Shown here piece by piece: positions 1 to 7,648 of a stretch of 64,000 nt of DNA; the first letter of the stretch is position 1; each line of letters begins with the position of its first letter. The notes below the pieces were generated by a model. That model made no database searches. It was not told the DNA's origin and was given only the letters and a program-made list of their open reading frames with translations. The DNA is from Chitinophaga pinensis (GTDB lineage: Bacteria > Bacteroidota > Bacteroidia > B-17B0 > Aurantibacillaceae), in NCBI GenBank assembly GCA_945860225.1, contig CAMAPT010000017.1:1-64000 (forward strand), in the 5' to 3' direction. Position numbers and translations under genes: made by a program.

Positions 1-98
1 TTCTACTTAAAAGTTTTCCAAACTATTCTGTAAAATATAATCTAAAATAAAGCTTTAATTCAATTTAGTTATACACCAATGCAAGTAAAATAAAACAA

Positions 99-136
99 AA
101 AACCGAAACTATTGATTATCAATTAGTTTCGGTTTT
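99..136 (-). terminator. Rho-independent terminator of tRNA-Ser
   Basis: A 12-bp perfect outer stem (99-110 with 125-136) encloses a second 6-bp stem (111-116 with 118-123). Read on the minus strand it is followed by a T-rich tract (98 down to 81). It lies directly behind the 3' end of the tRNA gene. Confidence 0.85.
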
Positions 137-139
137 AAG

Positions 140-227
140 TGGCGGAGAAATAGGGATTCGAACCCCAGGAACCTTTCGGTTCAACAGTTTTCAAGACTGC
201 CGCAATCGACCACTCTGCCATTTCTCC
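140..227 (-). tRNA. tRNA-Ser (anticodon TGA)
   Basis: The minus strand folds into a class II tRNA of 85 nt plus an encoded CCA end (140-142). The acceptor stem GGAGAAA pairs with TTTCTCC and the discriminator base is G, as expected for serine. The anticodon loop CTTGAAA gives anticodon TGA, closed by a five-pair stem. A long variable arm (GTTGAACCGAAAGGTTC region) and the T-arm GGTTCGAATCC are present. A canonical promoter lies just upstream and a terminator just downstream, so it is a single-gene unit. Confidence 0.95.
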
Positions 228-236
228 TTTCGACAG

Positions 237-266
237 CAAAAATACATTTTCTTTTTTATTCTGCAA
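237..266 (-). promoter_or_regulatory. Bacteroidota-type promoter for tRNA-Ser
   Basis: On the minus strand, TTG (266-264) is followed by exactly 19 bp and then TATTTTTG (244-237). This matches the Bacteroidota sigma-A consensus TTG-N(17-23)-TAnnTTTG. Transcription would begin about 3-7 nt before the mature tRNA 5' end at 227. Confidence 0.75.
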
Positions 267-332
267 GTGATTTTTATAAAATATTTTTAATGATTATTTT
301 TATACAATTTACCTACATTGATAATCAACAAC

Positions 333-1817
333 ATGAATTCTATTCGTTTATTTTTAACCTTCATTTTATCTCTGTTATTTTATAACATTTTCCCAAATCT
401 CACAGTTTACTTTAACTATGGCACATTTAGCACCAGTAATTCTAAACCATATCTAGAAACTTACCTCACTATTTCCGGTAATAGTGTCAAATTTGCCCCC
501 ATCACCAATGGCTTTCAAGCTTCGGTAAATGTTTCGTGGAAGATTATGAAAGATACATCTATTATTAAGAGTGCTAATTATAATCTCAAGAGTCCTGTTA
601 TTTCAGATACCTTACAAACTCCCTCTTTTATTGACAACCAACGCTTTTCGCTCGACAATGGCATTTATAACCTAGTGTTAATTGTAACCGATAATGCAAA
701 TCCTTCAAAAACTACCAAACATTCCGAAAAAATAACTATTCTATTCAACAGAGATAAAAAAATCTACACTTCTGATATTCAAATATTAGAGTCTTATGCA
801 AAAACAAACGTGCCATCAATACTAACAAAGAGCGGCTACAATCTCATACCTTACAACATCAATTATTTCCCTAAAAAACAAACAGCCATTAAATTTTACA
901 TGGAAACCTACAATCTGGACACTCTCATAGGAAATGGCAGTAAATTCATGTTTAATTATTATATAGAAAACAAAGAGACTTTGCGCAGATTAGATGAATT
1001 TTCAGGATTTAAAAAACAAACATCCAACAAGGTAAATCCTCTCCTCGCTCAATTTGATATAACGGCTCTATCGTCGGGAAATTACAATTTAGTGATTGAA
1101 GTACGAGATTCGTTAAACCAAATGCTTTCTCAAAAAAAATGGTTTTTTCAACGTCAAAATGATATCGAATCATTATCAGGTTACGAAAATGGAAATTTCA
1201 GATCTTTAGAAACTTTTTTCAATTCGGTGCAAGATGCAGATTCACTAAAACAGATGGTTGAATGCTTATGGCCAATTTCAAGCTATAAAGAAAGAGAATG
1301 GCAACAAACTCAAGCTACAAAAAAAGATCCGGCATTAATGCGCAGCTATTTGACTGATTATTGGAAAAAAGAAGCGGCTGACACGGCTAATCCGTTAAAA
1401 TTATGGTTTGATTATTACAAATTAGTGTTAGAAACAAATGCGTTATTAAAATGCGGCAAACAAAAAGGTTATTATACAGACAGAGGTAGAGTTTACTTAC
1501 AATACGGTAAACCAGATCAACGTAACCAGGTGAACAGCGAACCAGAGACTTATCCATATGAGATATGGCAGTATTATCGAATTTATGATAAAGCTACCAA
1601 ACGATTTTTTACAAATAAAAAATTTGTTTTTGCAAACTTCATGATTTCTGATGATTGCTATAAATTAATTCATAGCGAAGTGCGAGGAGAGGTATATGAC
1701 GAAAGGTGGCAACTCCGATTGGTAGATCGTTCTCAGCAAAAACTTGATTTTGATCAAACTAAACCTGAAAAATATTACGGAAACAATATTGACGAAAATT
1801 TTTCTAATCCTCGCTAA
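333..1817 (+). CDS. GWxTD domain-containing protein
   Basis: About 494 residues with an N-terminal hydrophobic signal or anchor (residues 4-24), so it is probably exported. The middle is beta-rich with two Ig-like stretches. The C-terminal third carries the GWxTD-type signature, here GYYTDRGRVYLQYGKPDQR near residue 379, followed by the family's IWxY-type strand and an FxFANFM-like end. The family is common in Bacteroidota; its molecular role is poorly defined. I chose ATG 333 over an in-frame TTG at 318 because the signal-peptide n-region then has normal length. The stop codon overlaps the next gene's ATG by one base (TAATG), so the two are probably co-translated. Confidence 0.8.
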   Translation: MNSIRLFLTFILSLLFYNIFPNLTVYFNYGTFSTSNSKPYLETYLTISGNSVKFAPITNGFQASVNVSWKIMKDTSIIKSANYNLKSPVISDTLQTPSFIDNQRFSLDNGIYNLVLIVTDNANPSKTTKHSEKITILFNRDKKIYTSDIQILESYAKTNVPSILTKSGYNLIPYNINYFPKKQTAIKFYMETYNLDTLIGNGSKFMFNYYIENKETLRRLDEFSGFKKQTSNKVNPLLAQFDITALSSGNYNLVIEVRDSLNQMLSQKKWFFQRQNDIESLSGYENGNFRSLETFFNSVQDADSLKQMVECLWPISSYKEREWQQTQATKKDPALMRSYLTDYWKKEAADTANPLKLWFDYYKLVLETNALLKCGKQKGYYTDRGRVYLQYGKPDQRNQVNSEPETYPYEIWQYYRIYDKATKRFFTNKKFVFANFMISDDCYKLIHSEVRGEVYDERWQLRLVDRSQQKLDFDQTKPEKYYGNNIDENFSNPR

Positions 1818-2842
1818 TGATATTTGATAAAAAAATAGCTGTTGTTATTCTCAACTGGAATGGCGTGCACTTTTTAGAAAAATTTTTGCCAAATGTTTTA
1901 CAACATTCATCAATAGCTGAAGTTATTGTTGCTGACAATCAATCAACCGACAATAGTGTTAATTACTTAAAACAACACTTTACGAATGTTAAAATAATTA
2001 TTAATTCGTCTAACGAAGGATTTGCCAAAGGTTACAACCGAGCGCTTGAACACGTAAAGGCTGATTATTATGTGTTGTTAAATTCTGATGTGGAGGTGTC
2101 GGCAAATTGGATTGAACCTATTATTGATTTAATGGAAAAAAATCCGCAAATAGCCGCTTGTCAACCAAAAATACTTGACTTTAACCATAAAACAAGATTT
2201 GAATATGCAGGAGCAGCGGGTGGTATGATTGACAAATTAGGCTACCCATTTTGCAGAGGCAGACTTTTTAATGTATTAGAAGAAGATAAAGGTCAGTACA
2301 ACAACCAGATGGAAGTGTTTTGGGCCACGGGCGCTTGTTTATTTGTAAAAGCTGATGCGTTTTGGAAAGTTGGCGGATTTGACGAAGATTATTTTGCGCA
2401 CATGGAAGAAATCGATTTATGTTGGCGAATGAAAAATATTGGTTATCAAATTCATGTAGAGCCGGCATCAGTTGTATACCATGTTGGCGGCGGAACACTT
2501 AATAAATTAAGTCCAAAAAAAACTTTCTTAAACTTTAGAAATAACCTGATTACACTGACCAAAAACGCGAGCTTCAAAGGATTAATGTTTAAAATTATTT
2601 ACCGAATGGTGCTAGATGGTATTGCGGCATTCAAATTTTTACTAGATGGGAATCCTTCTCATTTTTGGGCTGTTATAAAAGCGCATATTTCATTTTATAA
2701 TTTTTTGCCTTCTACACTTCAAAAAAGAAAATCATTACATAAAATGAATGGTTTTAAGTACTCAACAACGGGTGTTTTTGAAAAAAACGTTGTATTTGAA
2801 CATTTTATGCATAAGAAGAACACCTATAAAGAATTACTATAA
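1817..2842 (+). CDS. Glycosyltransferase family 2 (rhamnosyltransferase-like)
   Basis: 341 residues. The N-terminal GT-A fold starts with VVILNWNG and a nucleotide-sugar binding loop VADNQSTDNS; the metal-binding site is NSD at 89-91. A later HMEEIDLCWR motif is typical of the WcaE/rhamnosyltransferase branch of GT2. The C-terminal part has a hydrophobic segment that probably associates with the membrane. It transfers a sugar to a cell-surface glycan; donor and acceptor cannot be told from sequence. It overlaps the preceding GWxTD gene by one base and ends in a strong terminator, so the two form a transcription unit. Confidence 0.85.
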   Translation: MIFDKKIAVVILNWNGVHFLEKFLPNVLQHSSIAEVIVADNQSTDNSVNYLKQHFTNVKIIINSSNEGFAKGYNRALEHVKADYYVLLNSDVEVSANWIEPIIDLMEKNPQIAACQPKILDFNHKTRFEYAGAAGGMIDKLGYPFCRGRLFNVLEEDKGQYNNQMEVFWATGACLFVKADAFWKVGGFDEDYFAHMEEIDLCWRMKNIGYQIHVEPASVVYHVGGGTLNKLSPKKTFLNFRNNLITLTKNASFKGLMFKIIYRMVLDGIAAFKFLLDGNPSHFWAVIKAHISFYNFLPSTLQKRKSLHKMNGFKYSTTGVFEKNVVFEHFMHKKNTYKELL

Positions 2843-2894
2843 CTATCTCTTTTGTATAAAAAATAGCCTACCTAAAACCAATTTATATAAAACA

Positions 2895-2921
2895 AAACCC
2901 CCGGCAGTTGCCGAGGGTTTT
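2895..2921. terminator. Bidirectional terminator between GT2 and phaB
   Basis: A 13-bp stem with one mismatch (left arm 2895-2907, right arm 2909-2921) has an A-tract on the left and a T-tract on the right, so it can stop transcription of the converging genes on both strands. Confidence 0.85.
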
Positions 2922-2942
2922 ATGTTAAAGAACAATATCATA

Positions 2943-3695
2943 TTAATAAACATGCTGTCCACCATTAATGCTATAATTAGCTCCGGTAACAAAACTTGTT
3001 TCTTCACTTGCTAAAAAAGACACCAAATGAGCCACCTCATGGGTACCACCCAAACGGCCCATTGGGACCTGTGCAACAATTTGTGCTAATACTTTTTCAG
3101 GAACAGCCATAACCATGTCTGTACCAATATAACCAGGAGAAATCGTGTTAACCGTTACGCCATATTTTGCAACTTCCATAGCCAAAGATTTGGTAAACCC
3201 ATGCATACCTGCTTTAGCAGCTGAATAATTTGTTTGTCCAAACTGTCCTCGCTGACCATTTACAGATGAAATGTTGATGATTCGTCCAAATTTACGATCT
3301 ATCATCCCTTGAATAACATGTTTTGTGCAATTAAATACACTATTTAAGTTTGTATTAATAACTGCATGCCAATCATCCACACTCATATTCACCAATCGGC
3401 CATCGCGAGTAATACCGGCGTTATTAACTAGTGTGTCTATATGACCATACTTAGCCTCAATATCAGTAATCATTTTCCCCGCACTTTCAAAATTACTAAC
3501 GTCTCCATAAAACAATTCGATGGAAAAACCTTCATTTTTCATCTGTTCCATCCATTTATCCGCCTTTTCCTTTGTGTGATAATTACCTACCACCCTATAT
3601 CCATCCTTATATAACTCCTTACACATTGCAGTTCCTAAACCACCTGTTGCCCCTGTAACCAGTACAGTTCTCTTGCTAACATTTTCCATAATCAT
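2943..3695 (-). CDS. phaB: Acetoacetyl-CoA reductase (SDR family)
   Basis: 250 residues; a classical short-chain dehydrogenase. The NADP(H)-binding motif TGATGGLG is at 14-21, the NNAG motif at 91-94 and the catalytic residues are Ser143/144, Tyr157 and Lys161 (YSAAK). ISPGYIGTDMV and the PMGRLG stretch are typical of PhaB/FabG-like reductases. In the PHA pathway it reduces acetoacetyl-CoA to (R)-3-hydroxybutyryl-CoA in the cytoplasm. PhaB and FabG are hard to separate by sequence alone; the neighbouring phaJ, phaE and phaC favour PhaB. A second in-frame ATG lies two codons in (3689). It follows the phaJ-like gene on the same strand with a 95-nt gap. Confidence 0.8.
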   Translation of the reverse strand: MIMENVSKRTVLVTGATGGLGTAMCKELYKDGYRVVGNYHTKEKADKWMEQMKNEGFSIELFYGDVSNFESAGKMITDIEAKYGHIDTLVNNAGITRDGRLVNMSVDDWHAVINTNLNSVFNCTKHVIQGMIDRKFGRIINISSVNGQRGQFGQTNYSAAKAGMHGFTKSLAMEVAKYGVTVNTISPGYIGTDMVMAVPEKVLAQIVAQVPMGRLGGTHEVAHLVSFLASEETSFVTGANYSINGGQHVY

Positions 3696-3794
3696 TTAGT
3701 TTAATTGGGTTTATAAAAATTTAATTATCAAAAAATAGGTAAAACGAATCTAAAATAACAATTGTCAATTAACCATTTTGTATTGCACAGTCAA

Positions 3795-4199
3795 CTAAAT
3801 TTTTTCAATATTCATAACTGTAGCTTCTCCGGTAGTACAAATATTTCCGGTAGCTTTATCTTTAATTAATGTTTCGATTACAGCCCTATGCTTATCTTTT
3901 ATCACCTCTTTTACGGTAAAAACAGCCTCATATTCAACTTCTACATACATTGGTTTCATAAAACTCAATGACTGTTTCAAATAAATGGTTCCTTCGCCAG
4001 GAAACAAAACACCAAAAACCTTACTAAATAAGGCTGCCCCCAGCATACCATGCATAATGGGTTTTTTGAAAATGGTTTTAGCAGCAAAATCTGCATCTGT
4101 ATGAACTGGGTTTTTATCTCCTGTTACTTCAGCGAAACGATTCACCTCGTCTTGGGTAAATTTAAAATCGTGTAAATAAGTTTGTCCAACTTCAATCAT
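3795..4199 (-). CDS. phaJ: MaoC-like (R)-specific enoyl-CoA hydratase
   Basis: 134 residues, the usual length of a single hot-dog MaoC hydratase. The hydratase motif is visible: FAEVTGDKNPVHTD gives the catalytic Asp and His (D-x-N-P-x-H), followed by IMHGML. PhaJ-type enzymes hydrate crotonyl-CoA and other enoyl-CoAs to (R)-3-hydroxyacyl-CoA, so they link fatty-acid oxidation to PHA synthesis. Its place upstream of phaB and opposite phaE supports this role. A general MaoC hydratase function is the alternative. Confidence 0.8.
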   Translation of the reverse strand: MIEVGQTYLHDFKFTQDEVNRFAEVTGDKNPVHTDADFAAKTIFKKPIMHGMLGAALFSKVFGVLFPGEGTIYLKQSLSFMKPMYVEVEYEAVFTVKEVIKDKHRAVIETLIKDKATGNICTTGEATVMNIEKI

Positions 4200-4241
4200 A
4201 AACTAATATTTTACAGTAATTTTCAAAAAAAAAAATGATAA

Positions 4242-4332
4242 TGTCAAGTGATTTTAATTATTTTTTAGATAATACGTATTTATCTGATTTTATCTTGCTT
4301 TTAACATAAAATTAATATGATTTTACTTGACA
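4242..4332. promoter_or_regulatory. Divergent phaJ/phaE regulatory region with an 8-bp inverted repeat
   Basis: TGTCAAGT (4242-4249) and its exact reverse complement ACTTGACA (4325-4332) flank an AT-rich 75-bp interval between the two divergent PHA genes. Each copy contains TTGA(C), so it may supply or overlap a -33 element reading outward. A poor-consensus promoter for phaE may consist of TTG (4327-4329), 21 bp and GACATTTG (4351-4358). Confidence 0.4.
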
Positions 4333-4454
4333 CGTATATAAAAAAATGACGACATTTGTAATAGCATCGAAAAAATTATAATAAAAATCATTGGTTTTTT
4401 TGATCTTTAAAAAAATTACTAACAATTTAAAAAACAAAAAACGACAGATAAAAA

Positions 4455-5837
4455 ATGAAAACAAACAATCCTATCATCGACAACATTATGGAGGTTCAAT
4501 CCAATACTATGAACACTTGGATCGATTCTGCAAAGAAATTTCAAACTGCATTTACAACTGGTAATTTAGTAGCTGAAAGCCAATCTATCTACAAAGATTT
4601 ATTGGATAAACAAACTGCTATTTTTGGTTCTTTAAATACAACTGCAGCAAATCCTTTCGGAACGAATCCATTTATGACTACTACTTCAAAGCCTGAAGAG
4701 TTTTTAAAAAACTGGTACAACCAACAAATGAATGGTTTAAAACAAATGACAGATTTTAACCAAAGCATTTACAATTCAGTAGTTAATTATGGTAAAAACG
4801 CTAACGATTACAATAACAGTTTTGCAACCATGAACAATGCTTGGACAAATATTTACAATAGCTGGATGAACACGTTGAATACATCTTACGATACCTATTC
4901 AAACAACATCAAAAATCCATTTAATGCAGATATGTTCAAAAAAATGTATGAAGGTGGACAAACTTATTTAAAAGTTCAAGAGGTTTTTCAACCAATGTTG
5001 ACTGCAATTAAAAATTCTGATTATAGCGTTGATACTTGGAAAACTATTTATTCAACTGAGAATTACAAAAAAATGACTGAACAATTGTTCGGTTCTGTTT
5101 TCACAAACAACAACTTAAAAGATGTTTTTGATAATGGTACTAAACAATTACAACATTTCTTTATCAACCAAAATGATTTAGGTAAAGAATATTATGAGCA
5201 GTTAAAAACTATGTCTTCTCATTTCCCTGAATTATTTTCTGGAAACTCTGAGCAAATGAAAGATTTGTATGCTAAAATCAACAATGTATTCGGAAAAACT
5301 TTCGAGCCTTTATTGAAATTAGCTAATCCTGGAAAAGAAAAAGAAAATGTTGAAGCTACTATTCAGTTGTTAGACAAAGTTACTGAGTATACCATTAAGC
5401 AAGCTGAGTTACAGTCTCACTTATACAAAACAATGCAAGCTTCAATGGAAACATTAACTAAAGACACTCAAGAAAAATACAAAAATTTGCAAGCTGGAAA
5501 TTACACGTTACCTACAGCAAATGAATTGTATAACGAATGGGTAAAAACAAACGAAAAGTTGTTTTCTGAATTATTTGCAACTGAAGAATTTAGCAAAGTA
5601 AAAGCTGAAGCTTTAAACTTAAGCATGGATGTAAAAAAACACTTCGAAAAACAATTTGAAAATGTATTCCAAACATATCCGGTTGCATTCAAAAGTGAAT
5701 TAGAAGAAGTTTATCAAACTATGTATGAGCTTAAAAAAACAATAAAAGACTTACAAACTAAATTAGCGATGCAAAATGCGGCTACAGTTGAGTTGTTTGA
5801 AGAAGATGATAAAACTGCTAAGGCTAAAAGAAAGTAA
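4455..5837 (+). CDS. phaE: Class III PHA synthase subunit PhaE-like / phasin-like
   Basis: 460 residues, almost wholly alpha-helical and amphipathic, rich in Asn, Gln, Lys and aromatic residues, with no signal peptide. The first half has repeats of Trp and Tyr in helical context (FLKNWYNQQMNGLKQMTDF), the last 60 residues are a coiled-coil-like segment, and the end is a basic tail (KTAKAKRK). This matches PhaE, the non-catalytic partner of class III PhaC; it is longer than the roughly 360 residues of the Allochromatium protein. The catalytic subunit phaC follows after a terminator. A phasin role on PHA granules is also possible and compatible. Confidence 0.75.
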   Translation: MKTNNPIIDNIMEVQSNTMNTWIDSAKKFQTAFTTGNLVAESQSIYKDLLDKQTAIFGSLNTTAANPFGTNPFMTTTSKPEEFLKNWYNQQMNGLKQMTDFNQSIYNSVVNYGKNANDYNNSFATMNNAWTNIYNSWMNTLNTSYDTYSNNIKNPFNADMFKKMYEGGQTYLKVQEVFQPMLTAIKNSDYSVDTWKTIYSTENYKKMTEQLFGSVFTNNNLKDVFDNGTKQLQHFFINQNDLGKEYYEQLKTMSSHFPELFSGNSEQMKDLYAKINNVFGKTFEPLLKLANPGKEKENVEATIQLLDKVTEYTIKQAELQSHLYKTMQASMETLTKDTQEKYKNLQAGNYTLPTANELYNEWVKTNEKLFSELFATEEFSKVKAEALNLSMDVKKHFEKQFENVFQTYPVAFKSELEEVYQTMYELKKTIKDLQTKLAMQNAATVELFEEDDKTAKAKRK

Positions 5838-5845
5838 TAACCATT

Positions 5846-5905
5846 ATTTGCGTTAGTCGCAAATTAATAAAGGCTGCCGATATGTTTTTTGGCAGCCTTT
5901 TTTTT
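5846..5905 (+). terminator. Terminator between phaE and phaC
   Basis: A 10-bp perfect GC-rich stem (AAAGGCTGCC, 5869-5878, with 5891-5900) is followed by a run of T. A second small perfect 7-bp hairpin (5846-5852 with 5858-5864) precedes it. The structure lies between two genes expected to act together and would make phaE transcripts outnumber read-through into phaC. Confidence 0.85.
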
Positions 5906-5969
5906 GCCATAAATCCTCTTATTGTAAAACTAAATTTTTGTAATTTAACAGCATCATAAATCAAAAAAA

Positions 5970-7016
5970 ATGGAACAAAAAATATTAGAAGAAATGAATC
6001 AATTAAGCACTAAATTATTAAAAGGCTACGAAACATTTAATCAAATCAAAGAAGTTCAAATTGCCCAATCACCTAAAACAGCTATTTATAAAGAAGATAA
6101 ATTAACGCTTTATAAATATGATAGAGAAACCGAACCTACTTACAAAACCCCAGTTTTGATTGTATATGCTTTGGTAAATACCTATAAAATGCTTGATATA
6201 CAGCCAGATAGAAGCTATATTCAAAATTTGTTAGGAGCTGGTTTGGATGTGTATTTAATTGATTGGGGAAATCCAACAAAAGTGGATAAATTTTTAAGTA
6301 TTGATGATTATGTGAATGGATACATCAATAATTGTGTAGATTTTATTCGCAAAAAAAATAGAGTTGAAAAAATCAATATATTAAGTATTTGCCAAGGAGG
6401 TACATTAAGTGTTATTTACAGTTCATTATATCCTAATAAAGTAAAAAATTTAGTAACACATGTAACTCCTATCGATTTTAGTACTAACGATGGTTTATTG
6501 TTCCGTTGGAGCAAGGATATGGACTTTGACAAACTAGTAGATGGATTTAATGGATTAATTCCGGGTGAATTTTTAAATCAAGGGTTTGATATGCTAAAAC
6601 CAATGATGAAAGTTCAAAAGCAACAAACGCTCACCAACTCCTTAGATGATAAGGATAAATTGATGAATTTTTTACGTATGGAAAAATGGATTGCTGAAAG
6701 TCCTGACCAAGCGGGACAATGCTTCAAAGAATTCATGCAAGATTTATATCAAAAAAACAAATTAATTAAAGGCGAATTGGAAGTTGGAGGAAAAAAAGTA
6801 AACTTAAAAAATCTCACTTCTAATTTATTAAATATTTATGCCACTGAAGATCATTTAGTACCTCCTTCAGCTACTATTCCTTTAAACGATGTTGTAGGAA
6901 GTACAGATAAGGAATTATATAGTTTTAAAGGCGGACATATAGGTGTATTTGTAGGCAGTAAATCTCAAAAAGAATTGGCTCCGGCTGTAACTCAATGGCT
7001 TAAAAAAAGAGACTAG
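5970..7016 (+). CDS. phaC: Class III poly(3-hydroxyalkanoate) synthase catalytic subunit
   Basis: 348 residues, the length of class III PhaC (about 355) and far shorter than class I/II enzymes. An alpha/beta-hydrolase fold with the nucleophile in the lipase-like box at 139-144, ending in the usual ICQGG. Cys141, Asp294 (ATEDHLVPP) and His323 (GGHIG) form the catalytic triad; all three are offset by the same 8 residues from the Allochromatium C149/D302/H331 triad. It polymerises (R)-3-hydroxyacyl-CoA and needs PhaE, encoded just upstream. Odd point: the first residue of the G-x-C-x-G-G box is Ser139 instead of Gly. The gene has its own 132-nt upstream gap after the phaE terminator. Confidence 0.9.
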   Translation: MEQKILEEMNQLSTKLLKGYETFNQIKEVQIAQSPKTAIYKEDKLTLYKYDRETEPTYKTPVLIVYALVNTYKMLDIQPDRSYIQNLLGAGLDVYLIDWGNPTKVDKFLSIDDYVNGYINNCVDFIRKKNRVEKINILSICQGGTLSVIYSSLYPNKVKNLVTHVTPIDFSTNDGLLFRWSKDMDFDKLVDGFNGLIPGEFLNQGFDMLKPMMKVQKQQTLTNSLDDKDKLMNFLRMEKWIAESPDQAGQCFKEFMQDLYQKNKLIKGELEVGGKKVNLKNLTSNLLNIYATEDHLVPPSATIPLNDVVGSTDKELYSFKGGHIGVFVGSKSQKELAPAVTQWLKKRD

Positions 7017-7038
7017 TTTTTTTTAAAAAAATAATAAA

Positions 7039-7070
7039 AAAACCCGCTTATCTTTTTGATAGCGGGTTTT
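7039..7070. terminator. Bidirectional terminator between phaC and rhodanese gene
   Basis: AAAACCCGCT(T)ATC (7039-7052) pairs with GATAGCGGGTTTT (7058-7070), with one bulged T. A-rich and T-rich flanks let it serve the converging genes on both strands. Confidence 0.85.
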
Positions 7071-7077
7071 TGTTTTA

Positions 7078-7464
7078 TTACTTTTTAAATTCGATGGCAA
7101 ATCCCTTTTTTTTCCAATCATCGAAACCTTTTTCAAGATTTATAACATGCTTAAATTGCAATTTTTCCATCAATTCAGCACACTCTCCACTCCTACCTCC
7201 ACCTGCGCAATAAATTAAATACGTTTTCTTTTTGTCTAATTTAGCAATCTTGTCTTCCGCATCCTTTTTCAGATAATCTATTTGAATAGCTCCTTTTATA
7301 AATCCCTTATTTTTGAGTTCATCATCGGTTCTTAGATCTATCAAACAGGCTTTTTTTCCATCAATCCATTTTTTAAAGGTTGTCGCATCTACATGCTCCA
7401 TTTTAGTTTGGGAAACGCCAACTATAGTCGTTAAAAACACCAGTAAAGTAATGACATATTTCAT
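7078..7464 (-). CDS. Secreted single-domain rhodanese-like protein
   Basis: 128 residues: a cleavable signal peptide (about 1-19, ending VGVSQ) followed by one rhodanese fold. The active-site loop is CAGGGRSG with nucleophile Cys86 and Arg91; the ridge LIDLRTDDE at 41-49 is the usual CDC25/rhodanese N-terminal motif. It should act in the periplasm, moving sulfane sulfur or binding thiol substrates; the substrate is unknown. It is transcribed alone, opposite phaC, with the shared terminator between them. Confidence 0.85.
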   Translation of the reverse strand: MKYVITLLVFLTTIVGVSQTKMEHVDATTFKKWIDGKKACLIDLRTDDELKNKGFIKGAIQIDYLKKDAEDKIAKLDKKKTYLIYCAGGGRSGECAELMEKLQFKHVINLEKGFDDWKKKGFAIEFKK

Positions 7465-7648
7465 TTAAGTCTTATTCAAAAAAATTATTAAAAAATCAAT
7501 CCTATCGGTTCTTTTAATTTCATTATGCAATGTAGTTATTCCATGCAAAAGCCCATGCGTAACAAATATATAACATACATAACAATTAGAATATCAGCTT
7601 TTGCATTCTATCTAGTAATTATTTTTAACATAATAACGAACAAATATA

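Noticed and set aside
318-332. TTG start for the GWxTD protein
   Set aside because: An ATG five codons downstream gives a standard signal sequence.
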